From contig MU401598.1 of assembly GCA_022579005.1 (NCBI GenBank), positions 37,567-101,566 of the forward strand: 64,000 nucleotides of DNA, read 5' to 3'. A program made the position numbers and the translations under genes. The notes under the pieces were generated by a model that was given only the letters and a program-made list of their open reading frames with translations, had not been told where the DNA came from and did not search any database. The DNA comes from Poronia punctata (taxonomy: Eukaryota > Ascomycota > Sordariomycetes > Xylariales > Xylariaceae). Within the stretch, counting starts at the first letter, position 1; each line of letters begins with the position of its first letter. Positions 52,607 through 62,196 of the stretch are shown in pieces.

Positions 52607-53187
52607 TTTCGCCTTGCCCCCAAAATTCTCTCCAATTGTGTTCTGCTACAAGTCAACAGAGGAAGGGCCGGCGAGGCCGTTGGATTTGCGCGCTTGCCTT
52701 TACGGCGTCCAATATATTAGATGCGAACATCCTGACAGGCGGTTTCATAGATAATGCTGGTGTTTCTGGGACCGGGTGTTGTAAAGTACTTGTAATCGGG
52801 GGCAACGCCAGAGCGGCAGTTTTCGCAACGGGCCGGGCTCGGGCCGGCGAAAGATGGATCGCCTTGCGACGGCCGTTTTGAAGAAGCGCACGCATATTCC
52901 TCAGCTCTTTTGGTGGTGAAGCTTGGGAGCGTGTTTGTCTGAATGACAGGCTCGCTGCCGTGGTACAGTCCAGCTATATGTACTAAAAGGCAGCGTAGAA
53001 CAGACTTTGTCCTTCATCATTCCATCATCATCGCGCCTGATCCATGACGGCATGAGCCTAATTGATGCACTGGCCGCTCTTTGTCCGTCACCATTCTCAT
53101 GACGCAACAAATGCCCCTGCTTCCAGCCGCCTTGTCATTCACTGTGCAAATGCTGAATAAGCAACTTCTGATCGGTAAGACCAAGTA
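52607..53187. other. SDR promoter region and spacer before element E1
   Basis: About 580 bp of normal composition upstream of the SDR gene. Several overlapping open frames occur, none with recognisable features. It ends at the TA (53186-53187) that precedes the terminal sequence of E1. Confidence 0.55.
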
Positions 53188-53283
53188 CCATAGTGGCCCC
53201 TGCAGGGTAGAGTAAACCGTCCATCAACTGTTGAAGTGGGGTAAATGGTTGGTGCACGGTCCATGATTGGTTTACAGACAGTT

Positions 53284-53400
53284 GAAACGCGCTAACTGTT
53301 TAAAGCCATGATCGTTCAGAAAATTCGCACGTTCTGGCCAATTAAACGTTTGAAGGGCTTAAACGTTCACAGATCCGATAAACGTTTACGCGTTCATGGC
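53284..53400 (+). repeat. E1 left subterminal AAACGTT cluster
   Basis: Three exact AAACGTT words (53344, 53361, 53380) plus variants (GAAACGCGC, GCGTTCATGG) about 95-210 bp inside the left end. The word is near-palindromic when extended to AAACGTTT. Confidence 0.75.
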
Positions 53401-53427
53401 CTGCAAAATTGATTTGGGCTGATTGAA

Positions 53428-53550
53428 CCCCCCCCCCCCCCCCTCCCACCTGTATAACCTGAGGTCTCGTCTTTCTTTCTCAACACCATCTCCGCCACCA
53501 GAACACCACCACCACCACCACCATCATCATCATCATTATCATTATCATTA
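53428..53550 (+). repeat. Poly-C run and CCA/TCA triplet repeats in the E1 leader
   Basis: A run of 16 C at 53428-53443, then ACC and ATC triplets at about 53503-53550. These lie upstream of the first E1 gene, in its presumed promoter or 5' leader. E2 has a run of 13 C at almost the same distance from its left end. Confidence 0.85.
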
Positions 53551-53726
53551 GTTTTTATAAATATACATACATTATCTCTGTATCTCGTCCGTGTGTCGTG
53601 TGTTGTGTGTCGTTGCTCTTGCGTTTGGTGTCGTTGCGCTGTTGTGTGTCGTTTCTTTGTCTCTTCTTTGTCTTACCTTACGTAACCCCCGGTCCCTCTC
53701 CGGCTCTCCGGCTCCCCGCCGCCGCC

Positions 53727-53899
53727 ATGGATATCGACGCGTTAGAGAAGTTGCTGGCAGCAGCCAAAGCCAGAGAAGCCGTAAGCTTAGAGTAAACATA
53801 ACCTAATCATCAGGTTAAATAACAATGGTACCAGGAAATGCAGCAGCAGCAGCAACAACAACAGCCCCCGGCCCCGGCCCCGCCTGTCCAGCCCCAGCC

Positions 53900-53930
<31 letters not shown>

Positions 53931-55369
53931 AAGCCCGCTGCCCCCAAGGAGCCTGTATGTATATGTTATATATGTCAAGATATGTCATATATATGAGTAG
54001 ACATGTCTAACACTTTGTCAACACTTTGTCAACACTTTGTCATGGACGCTTGCTGACTTACGTAATAGGAGAAGACCCAACGGGAAAAGGACCTGGACGA
54101 CGTCCGCGCCAAGCGTGGAAAAAGAAAAAGAAAGCAGCCCGCCCAGACGGCAGAGGACCAGGAGGCCGAGGACATTGTTGCCAAGGCCGACGAGCAGGTC
54201 AATCGCCGCCACCGCGGTAAGTCGTTTTAATATTACGTGTGTTGTCTTGTATATGATACCTCTAGGTCGACTGATCTTTGCTTCTTGATGTGGTTGGTGC
54301 TTTGCTTAACATATAAACTCGTACTGCTTTACTATAACATTGCTTGACAAACGTAAGTGACCGAGAACATACCTATTGCTTAATCTATTAGCTTGTTGTT
54401 TGACTGCGTATCCAAGAGCTGTATATGATTAGGATCATATATGTAGTTGATACTAACAAAAACAATAGAAGTCCGATGGGAACATTTTCTCTACGGAGAA
54501 ATGAAGAGTGCCCGCTTAGAGGGCCTTATGAAGAAGATCTGTGGCGACATTAGCCCAGATGAAAAAATATATGACGAGGAGCGCCGGGCCGTGTTGGCTC
54601 TACATCGACGTTTTCAAAACGAAACGTTGAACAATGCCTTGGTAAGTGTTTAGAGTGCTGTTGCCATACAAACCTCTTACATTTTGTAGAAATTTGTTCG
54701 CCAAATGATCCAGGGCGACGATATGGTACCGGGCGTCTGGGCCGAGCTGGCCGATCTTCGGATCAATCATGATCCTGAAGTTTTACAAGAAAAAATCGGC
54801 AGTGCGTGGTCTTGGGACCGTTTTTATATTATTTGGCATTGGTTCCGCGATTTCGTCGATGGTGAGAATAGCAAGCCGCTTGCTAAATATTATTGCGAGC
54901 GTATGTTGTTTTTCTGTTCCCTGCGACATTGGTTGATTAGCTAATATACAAAGCAGAGATGTGGCAGTGGGTGGTCCTTGAGACCATTCAATATATACGT
55001 ATTGAGAAGAAGAACCCTCGGGAGAAGGCCGGCGCGCAAAAAATGCGCATCGAGCGTTACGTCGCCCTTCCTGGGCATGAAAATTTTGTCAAGGTCCGTC
55101 GGGACCATTTTGTTGAAAAAAGCCCTGCGCTCAAAGGTTCCCGGGGCGCCAAGAAGCAGAAGGTGGACGTCGCCGCTGCCCGAGCCCACGTCAAGATGAC
55201 GGCCCCCCCCCCTGCCGACGACGATGAAGAGGGCCAAGAAGGCGGAGAAGGCAGAGAAGGAGGAGAAGGAGGAGAAGGAGGAGGAGAAGGACAAACCGGG
55301 GCGGAGGCCTCGGGAGGAACACAAGCTGGGGCGGAGGCATCTGGGGCGGCGGCCTCGGGAGGAGCATAA
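53727..55369 (+). CDS. E1 gene 1: low-complexity protein of unknown function, six exons
   Basis: Proposed exons are 53727-53780, 53835-53954, 54069-54216, 54469-54641, 54690-54900 and 54957-55369, giving 372 residues. All five introns are GT-AG; the third has a perfect TACTAAC branch. The start MDIDALEKLLAAAKAREA sits in a GCCGCCGCCATGG context. In order: a short helix; a Gln run and Pro/Ala-rich segment ending in an Ala run (exon 2); a basic patch KRGKRKRK that could be a nuclear signal (exon 3); a folded-looking middle with RWEHFLYGEMKSARLEG, WSWDRFYIIWHWFRDFVDG and MWQWVVLETIQYIRIEKK; then an acidic Glu/Gly-rich tail. I do not recognise the family. Its place inside E1 suggests a transposition accessory or DNA-binding partner (inference). 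A C10 run at 55203-55212 precedes the tail, and a second frame is open there. Confidence 0.72.
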
Positions 55370-55671
55370 GGAAGAAGAGGACGACGATGACGATGACGAT
55401 GACGACAATGTTTGCTTTCTTCTTTCTCTTGCTTCTCGGTATCGGTATTCGTTGGCGTTGGCGTTGGCGTTGGCGGTGGTTTCGGGTTTGGTTTCGGGTT
55501 AGGTGGCTTGGATGTTGCTTTTGTTATACAATTTTGCTTCCTATATTTAGCTTTGCTTTGTATATTATACATTGCATTGCTAAATAGGTACATAGCTCGC
55601 CTTTTTGTTAATAATACCCATTGCCATGGCTTGCTTCTATTCTCGTAAATCTTATGCCATTGACGTGTTAC

Positions 55672-56487
55672 TTATGCTATAATAGACACATCTGTTGATT
55701 GTGCTAGAGAGTCTAAGGTATGTCGAAGCTGACCACGCCCTTCTTTCTGTTGCGTCAAGTTTTGGACTCTTGAGCGCGCTTCTTGAACTGTTGCAACACT
55801 ACACGGCGTGGATATATTCAAGTGTGCTTTCTTGGCCACGAGCCCTTCTTTCTGTTGCGTCAAGTTTTGGATTTCTTGAGCGCGCTTCTTGAACTGTCGC
55901 AACACCATGGGGTCGACGGCGTGGATATATTCAAGCTTGCTCTCTTCTGCCCTTATGTCGTCATCGAGTTCGTCCACTGTCTTTCCTTGTAACTCGGTTA
56001 GATACGCGAGCCTGTCCTGGTTGTGGTTGATCACATCGCCAACTTGGGCATCTTCCTTGAGCTGTTCGCATTCCCCCTTCATCCGGTGGTGGTTGATCGC
56101 ATCGCCAACTTTGTCTTTGGCAGCCCGGGCATCTTCCTTGAGCTGTTCGCATTCCCCCTTCATCCGGTGGTGGTTGATCGCATCGCCAACTTTGTCTTTG
56201 GCAGCCCGGGCATCTTCCTTGAGCTGTTCGCATTCCCCCTTCATCCGGTGGTGGTTGATCGCATCGCCAACTTTGTCTTTGGCAGCCCGAGCATCTTCCT
56301 TGAGCTGTTCGCATTCCCCCTTCATCCGGTGGTGGTTGATCGCATCGCCAACTTTGTCTTTGGCAGCCCGAGCATCTTCCTTGAGCTGTTCGCATTCCCT
56401 CTTCATCCGGTGGTGGTTGATCGCATCGCCAACTTTGTCTTTGGCAGCCCGAGCATCTTCCTTGAGCTGTTCGCATTCCCCCTTCAT
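55672..56487 (-). CDS. E1 gene 2: tandem-repeat coiled-coil protein, 5' end unresolved
   Basis: An open frame of at least 271 residues on the strand opposite the other E1 genes. Its N-terminal half is built of 27-residue repeats (unit MKGECEQLKEDARAAKDKV, then GDAINHHR), five full and one shortened by five residues. A charged helical C-terminal half follows (GKTVDELDDDIRAEESKLEY, with NLTQQKEG twice). The heptad-like charge pattern predicts a long coiled coil. The frame is open upstream to 56562 (..GVNSTCSDNIDVLYNTTNHHQ) with no start, so an upstream exon is likely; CTGAAG there could be an acceptor, but I cannot place exon 1. It shares a divergent upstream region with gene 3. Function unknown. 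The antisense frame of the repeats is also open but gives odd Trp/Ser-rich protein and is probably a shadow. Confidence 0.55.
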   Translation of the reverse strand: MKGECEQLKEDARAAKDKVGDAINHHRMKRECEQLKEDARAAKDKVGDAINHHRMKGECEQLKEDARAAKDKVGDAINHHRMKGECEQLKEDARAAKDKVGDAINHHRMKGECEQLKEDARAAKDKVGDAINHHRMKGECEQLKEDAQVGDVINHNQDRLAYLTELQGKTVDELDDDIRAEESKLEYIHAVDPMVLRQFKKRAQEIQNLTQQKEGLVAKKAHLNISTPCSVATVQEARSRVQNLTQQKEGRGQLRHTLDSLAQSTDVSIIA

Positions 56488-56495
56488 CTGGTGGT
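56025..56495 (-). repeat. 81-bp tandem repeats within E1 gene 2
   Basis: Units start at 56091, 56172, 56253, 56334 and 56415, each 81 bp and nearly identical. They are preceded by a 66-bp unit from 56025 that lacks 15 bp. The period is a multiple of three and the frame is kept. Differences between units are only a few bases, so the array is recent or kept uniform by recombination. Confidence 0.95.
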
Positions 56496-56562
56496 GGTTG
56501 GTTGTGTTGTATAAGACGTCTATGTTGTCGCTGCATGTGCTGTTTACCCCTAGGAACTTCAG

Positions 56563-57054
56563 TTAAAAGGAGGTACAAACCTCATAGTTGACAACAAAAG
56601 CTTTAAACTAACCAGAAAAATAAGAAAAATAAATATAAAACGTATAAACAATATGCTAAAAGCAAATAGAACGTATTCTTAATGCCCGGATCTAGATTTT
56701 TCTATTAGCAAAGGCCAAATAACTTAACGTTAAGGCTGTATCGTAAGCAAAAAGATACATACGATTTTAACTCCCTTAGTATGGCAACCACGACCGTTGG
56801 TGTAAGATAGATGGAAAGAGCGCCTCTTTTCCACCCATCTTTCCCACACTTGGAGAATTTCCCACCTTTGCAGGGAAATAATTCTTTTCCCCATGGTTCT
56901 GCAGTGCACTCTGCACAAGTGCACAACGTTTAAGGTCCTTTTATTCAACGCAACACCCGTCATTGCGTACACATTGCATCGCATTGCATGTACCACTTCT
57001 CATAATACCTATTCGAGGGTTACATTTGTTATTCGTATTTCTCCTCGACTAGGC
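56563..57054. promoter_or_regulatory. Divergent upstream region of E1 genes 2 and 3
   Basis: About 490 bp between the open frame of gene 2 (minus) and the chosen ATG of gene 3 (plus). The left half is AT-rich (56581-56760). In the right half the gene 3 frame stays open back to an ATG at 56893, but that stretch reads like leader sequence. Confidence 0.45.
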
Positions 57055-60000
57055 ATGGCGTTGCGTATTCGGAGACGAGGCAATCGCCTGGCGATTATTG
57101 CGCAGATTCAAGCCCAAGCCGCCGCTCGTGCCCGTGCGAGAGAGGCCGCTGGCGAAGGCGAAGGTGAAGGCGACAATGGCGCTGGTCCTAGTGATCCTAT
57201 GTCTATGGACAACAGCCTTATAGACATATCTGCCAATGCAGGTCTAGATGATGAAGACATCCCCGATTTTGCGACTGTAAGTCATAAGAACACGGGTCCG
57301 AAATTTAACTATAGGTTATTAACAGTTAGCCAACAGGACTTTGACGACGTCGAGTTAACAGAACAACTGCAACATATGCGTGACGAGGCTAGCTTACTCT
57401 TCGATCCCCTAGAGGTGACATCTGAGGGAAACGTCATCGAGACAGCGCAAGACGGAGACTTTCCAGACATCGAAGAACTCCAGCAGCTAGCCGACTTCCA
57501 GATTATCGACGAAGATCCTCCCGAAGACGACGATATATCTGATGGTGACAATGAAGAGATTGAAGGAGGCCCTGTTGTCGAGCCTGGTTTCGATGGAGGT
57601 TCTGCTGAAGAGCCCGAGACCTTGCTTGCTTCGTCTCGCAAACCCTGGGACGACGAAGATAAGTCTGAACCGATCCCACATCGTCGCAACTTCAACCTCT
57701 TGCCAGACCTCCACATGGCATTGGCTACCTGGACACAGCTGAACGGCATTACCAACAGTGCCTATCGTGGCCTCAAAGAAATCCTCCAGAGTCAGGTTAC
57801 CGCTGATACTCTTGATGACATTGCGACGTTACCCGTGACGGTGCACACATTGAAGAATACAATGAAGCGACGCCTCCCATTAATCGAAATGAGAAAAGCG
57901 AGCATCCCATTGCGTGCTGAGAAGCTCTCGACCGCCAGACTATCGCGCAAACAAGGTGGAGTGCCAAACCAGGACTTGTACTACTTCAACTGCGTCGAAT
58001 ACTTAAAGGCTTTGATCCTATCAAAGATTAAGGACGACATGTACTTCGGCTTGGCCCTTCTTGTTGACGACAAAGACAAGATCCATCCATGGCATTCCCG
58101 TGCTTGGGCTTCGTCTGCAAGGTCTACCTCAGGACAATTCGCCCGTGGCCGTGACGGAGAGGTCATTCTTCCATCTGATTTCGTCGTCTATGAATGTCAT
58201 GTGGTCAACTGTCCTACTTGCCACCGAGGTGAGACGACCTATCATCATGGCCGAGTCGTGGAGGTTTGGCGCGACCAGCGTTCTGAACCGCTTACAGTCC
58301 AGGGTGAAGTCATCCTCCGGATCGAGCCTATCGTCCGCCTTAACTATATCAAGGGGGCGTTAGCTGACATTGCAGATGACTTTGAAAACTTTATGCTAGA
58401 AGATACACCTGATAACGAATACGTCCTGCTTGAAAGTCAAGGCATGATTGTTGCGCAAGATCATGTACAATGCTTAGTACCTGTTAAGGTGCACATCGAC
58501 AACAGTTATGGAAGCAGTGTCGACCTTCCCGACGATACCCCGGTGTCCGATATACCCGCTTACGACTGGTTTATTCGACGGAAAGTAAACACTGCGCTTA
58601 AACGGTTCTTCCCTATCGTGCAAAGCGATCCAATCCGAGCCGAACTTGAAGTGGAGGAGTTTACGCGAGAGGCTATTATAAAGTCGCTTAGCCGAGAGAA
58701 CGTATACTCCGTTCCTTTTATTCTGTTTGCTGATGGCTTCGGCCTGTACCGCACCATGCACAAGTCGATCATGGGCATATATCTAGGCATTGCCTCCTTG
58801 AAGAGAGCTGATCGACTAAGACAGATGAACGTGATGCCGGTTACCCTAGGACCCCACGGGTCCAATGACGACGATGTCTGGAAACAGATAGGCCATAGTC
58901 TCCGAGGCGTCGAAAACGGACTTGAAGTCGACTTGCATGGCCAGCCAGCTTTTATTTATGGCCACGTTCTCTTTTTATCTGGCGATTTCCCTCAGCAACA
59001 AGAGAACTCTGGCTTTCGTCGTCCTACAGCCAAGCAAGGCTGCCGCATGTGTGATGTGACCTTGACTGATCGAGGTAACTTGGACTTTGATTTGACCAGT
59101 GGACGCCATCATCGCCACCATCACGAGATCATGAGACAACGGGCCAGTATGAATCTCAAGCCAAACAAAGCACAGAAAGAGAGAGTAGCAAACATGTTTG
59201 GTCTTGCCATGGACACTCCAATGCTCTTCAACATCATTCCGGCTTTAGATGTTATCCGAACACGGCCAGCAGACGTGGCACACTCTGAACTTGGTGGTAT
59301 TACCAAGATGATCCATCTGCTAATCATCGATCAGGTGCTCACGCCAACAGGAAATACAGCATATGCCAAAGTTATGCGTTTGTTTCCGCTTCACCCTGGA
59401 TGGCCACGTATCCAGTCACCCCATCATGTGCTGCAATACTCTCTTACAGAACATGGACGTTGGGCTGTTGTTGCTCCTATTCTCTTCCGAACGTGGTTGA
59501 AAGCTAATTCGAACTATGTCAAGTTATCTTTTCGCAGGGCCATCAAAGAGGTCTTTGCCCGAGGTATTCGACGAGGAGAGTTTGGTGAAGATCCTGACGA
59601 GATCGATATTCTTGTCAAGATCCTCGTTTCCAACGTATCAACTGTTATCTTGTTGACGACAGATAACTTGCCAGTTCAGTATCGCGATACGGGACGCTTT
59701 AATGAGCAGGTTAAGCAGAGTCGTCGCTTGTTTCAACTCTTCTGTGAGGCGACCTCGACTGCCGTGTCGCGACGTTCGCAATCCAGATCAGCCGAGCCTG
59801 TAGGTTCTATGCTGCCTACAGTTGCTAGTGGCACTGAGGCAATAGAGTCTGGCCCTGCTGCCGTGAGCGCCGCTATCGCAATTCAGTCCGTTGAGGAGAT
59901 AGAGGATCCTCAAGTTGGACTTGAACCTGTCGAAATGACCACGGCAAAGTCGACAAAATACAAGCTGTGGATGTCTCGGCCTAACGTCCATATCGGCTTG

Positions 60001-61477
60001 CATTATCAAGAAGTGCTTGAGGAGTACGGGTTGCCGTCGCTTCCAAATGTCATCGTCTTCGAGATCAAACACAAGTCAGTCAGAGTTTTCTTAAGCTTTC
60101 CCCTCCCGAATTAAATGACGCACATGCTAAGCAATGGAAAATAAACAGACTGTGGAAGAAGATGGTGTATACGACTAACCATAGGGCCCCCGAGAAGGAC
60201 TTGTTTGCGTGGGAGAACGTGGCGCAGACGCTGCGATTTGTGTTGCTGAACTCCTTCGCAGACACCGATCGTGAGCTGACTAATCAGCTTCAAAACCTAA
60301 ACTCTACGACGCCCTCACTCTTTGCAAGCATCACCCGGGGACAGCTGGTGCCAGGTGGTGCTAACGGCGACGACGAGGTTGATGATGATGAAGCTGGGAT
60401 TGTCTTGGTAGCCCGCCATGAAAGCTACATCGAGGTGGGGTTGACTGCGCAACTCAGACCTGAGACGCGTCAAAAATTGGGATTGGCCACGAGAGAGAAA
60501 GACTTCTCTCCAATGTACCGACGGATGCTTACCTCAGCCTATGCCAACCATTACAGCCGCCAGGTCACAATCATGGGTACGGGCCAGAGACTCAAGTGGT
60601 GGGGCTCTGTGACTTGGTCTACAAAGTACGTACAGTTTCCTTCGGTGATACATCCTTTTGGTGGTTTCCTCCCCTTGTTTTGGTGGTGACAAGATGTATT
60701 CGAGGTCCGACTCGAGGTCTCTTGGTCGGTGGTTGTATCCCGTGTTACGAGGTGTACCAAGCCTGGCAAATGATCTGTCAGCTTGTTTCTTTCTCAAGAG
60801 GCTCGTGCTCAGTTGTATCTCAGAGATGTGGCTCATCTGGAAATGTATCCCGAGACGTGGCTCATCCCTTTGATGTACCAGTCCTTTTGCCAAGGGTCTT
60901 GATTCCGGTTTTTTTACTCCCCTTATGCATTGATTACGTGTGGCCACACCACTTCGGAAGTGAGGGGAAAGGCTAATCAGGTGATGCAGGAATGAGCTCA
61001 CCGGTATGACGAATCGAGTAACCAAACGACCGAATCAACACGTCAGATGCCGAACCGAGGAAAACAACACAGTCTATGGCCGAATTGATCACATTTTCTC
61101 GCACGCGGCTGTGTACGGTACGCCCACTGTTTCTTTTTACCCTCCCCGAATCTACCCGCGGTTTTTGGTCAACTGTGTCCGAATGTTTCCGCTGACTTGA
61201 GGACTTTCTAGGTGACGAACGCGTCCGCGTTTTCCTCGTTGTATCTCCCGTTAGTCAGACAGGTATCGCTGAAGACGATGTCGACCAAGCGACAGGCCTC
61301 GATATCTACAGTCTCCAGGATCCCATTATTGTAGGTCTACCGGCTTTGTCACAGGAGAACGTCTACATGGTCCCATTCAAGCCCGACGCGAATCACAACT
61401 GGATGTTCGTATCCGACTTCGAAGACCGCAGCGATTGTCGACTCCTTCATGTCAATTGGAACGTCGGTTTCATGTAA
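57055..61477 (+). CDS. E1 gene 3: probable transposase (CACTA/Plavaka-like), four exons
   Basis: Proposed exons are 57055-60074, 60149-60625, 60990-61117 and 61212-61477, giving 1296 residues. The introns (74, 364 and 94 nt, all GT-AG) each restore frame: KHK|LWKK, STK|NELT and VYG|DERV. I chose the ATG giving MALRIRRRGNRLA over 56893, which adds Cys-rich leader-like residues. Seen: a basic N-terminus; a long acidic region; CHVVNCPTC then HH (about 380-395); FADGFGLYRTMHKSIMGIYL (about 557-576), like the DG-x-x-(L/P)-Y/F-(K/R) acidic strand of CACTA-type transposases; GCRMCDVT then a His cluster (about 662-690); and DVIRTRPADVAHSELGGITK (about 731-750). The C-terminal part, PEKDLFAWENVAQTLRFVLL and VYGRIDHIFSH, resembles uncharacterised fungal proteins I know only as hypothetical. 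The transposase role rests on these motifs plus its place inside E1. An in-frame 60-nt intron at 57277-57336 is possible. Confidence 0.78.
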
Positions 61478-61482
61478 GTCGG

Positions 61483-61600
61483 GATGGATGGGATGGGGGC
61501 AATGGCACAGGATGGATGGGGGAATGGGGGCAATGGGACAGGATGGATGGGGGAATGGGAATGGGAATGGGGGTGTGGGTGTGGGTGGGGGAATGTAGCA
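61483..61600 (+). repeat. G-rich minisatellite after the gene 3 stop codon
   Basis: Imperfect repeats of GGATGGATGGG, GGGGGCAATGGCACA and GGGAATGGGAATG begin a few bases after the TAA and end in GTGTGGGTGTGGGTGGGGG. Many closely spaced G3-G5 runs on the plus (mRNA-like) strand make G-quadruplex formation in the 3' UTR possible. Confidence 0.85.
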
Positions 61601-61675
61601 TAAGTCCAAAAGCCACCTGAATGGAATCAATTGCCCTGAATGATCAAATCAGAAATAACCGTTGATGCGTGATAA

Positions 61676-61905
61676 ACACTTAAAATTGCAAACGTTCGGA
61701 ATGACAGACGTTGAAAAGGGCTGTAAACGTTTGGAAGCCATGAACGTTTACACTGATAAACGCTTACAGAGCCGATAAACGTTTGGGCGCGATAAACGTT
61801 TACGGGCCACAAACGCTTGTGGCTGGTTAAACGCTTAAGCCACTTAAACGTTTGAAATTCATAGACGAATGCTCATTAGTTCACCGACCCATGAACGTTC
61901 ACCAC
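61676..61905 (+). repeat. E1 right subterminal AAACGTT cluster
   Basis: Five exact AAACGTT words (about 61690, 61725, 61777, 61794, 61846) plus variants AAACGCTT (three), GAACGTTTAC and GAACGTTC in 230 bp, spaced about 15-25 bp. Several sit in the longer context GATAAACGTTTAC. The cluster ends about 60 bp from the right terminus. Confidence 0.85.
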
Positions 61906-62196
61906 CCACCAACTGTAATTAAACTATCTATTTACAGTTTATTCTACCCACCCAAGGCTGGTACGGTACGTGGTCCCCTATAATTATGTCAAGTTTCTAG
62001 TGACTAAGGGCCTGTTCGGCAGCAAAAAAGCTCCCAGACCTACAGTGACTTCGATACATTGATGTCTACTTGTCCTAACTAAATACAGCCAAAGCGCGAC
62101 GCTAGTAAATCGAGGTATTTGAGAGTATTGATCTTGACCTCCTTACCCACATGCACCTAGCCCCCCCCCCCCCTCCAACCCCTTGACCTACCTACC

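Larger units (their letters stand above)
53188..61966 (+). mobile_element. Element E1: intact multi-gene DNA transposon with inverted ends
   Basis: An 8.78-kb element. The left end CCATAGTGGCCCCTGCAGGG, followed by TAGAGTAAAC, pairs with the reverse complement of the right end (CCGTACCAGCCTTGGGTGGG, then TAGAATAAAC). TA flanks both ends; no longer target duplication is certain. Just inside each end are clusters of AAACGTT words, the layout expected of transposase binding sites. It encodes three genes: 53727-55369 (+), 55672-56487 (-) and 57055-61477 (+). E2 (62197-63035) has the same two ends without the genes, which supports the boundaries. Composition is balanced and a frame of more than 1000 codons survives, unlike every LTR element here. 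Superfamily unassigned; CACTA/CMC or Plavaka-like is my best guess. Confidence 0.72.

Noticed and set aside
56025..56495. CRISPR-like spacing of repeats
   Set aside because: Units are contiguous 81-bp tandem repeats with no unique spacers, in a fungal genome.
55889..56566. 225-codon plus-strand frame across the 81-bp repeats
   Set aside because: Open only because the repeat period is a multiple of three; the minus-strand coiled-coil reading is more protein-like.
53188..61966. Starship-type giant element
   Set aside because: No tyrosine-recombinase (DUF3435) captain gene is present, the element has inverted ends and its main protein looks like a DDE-type transposase.
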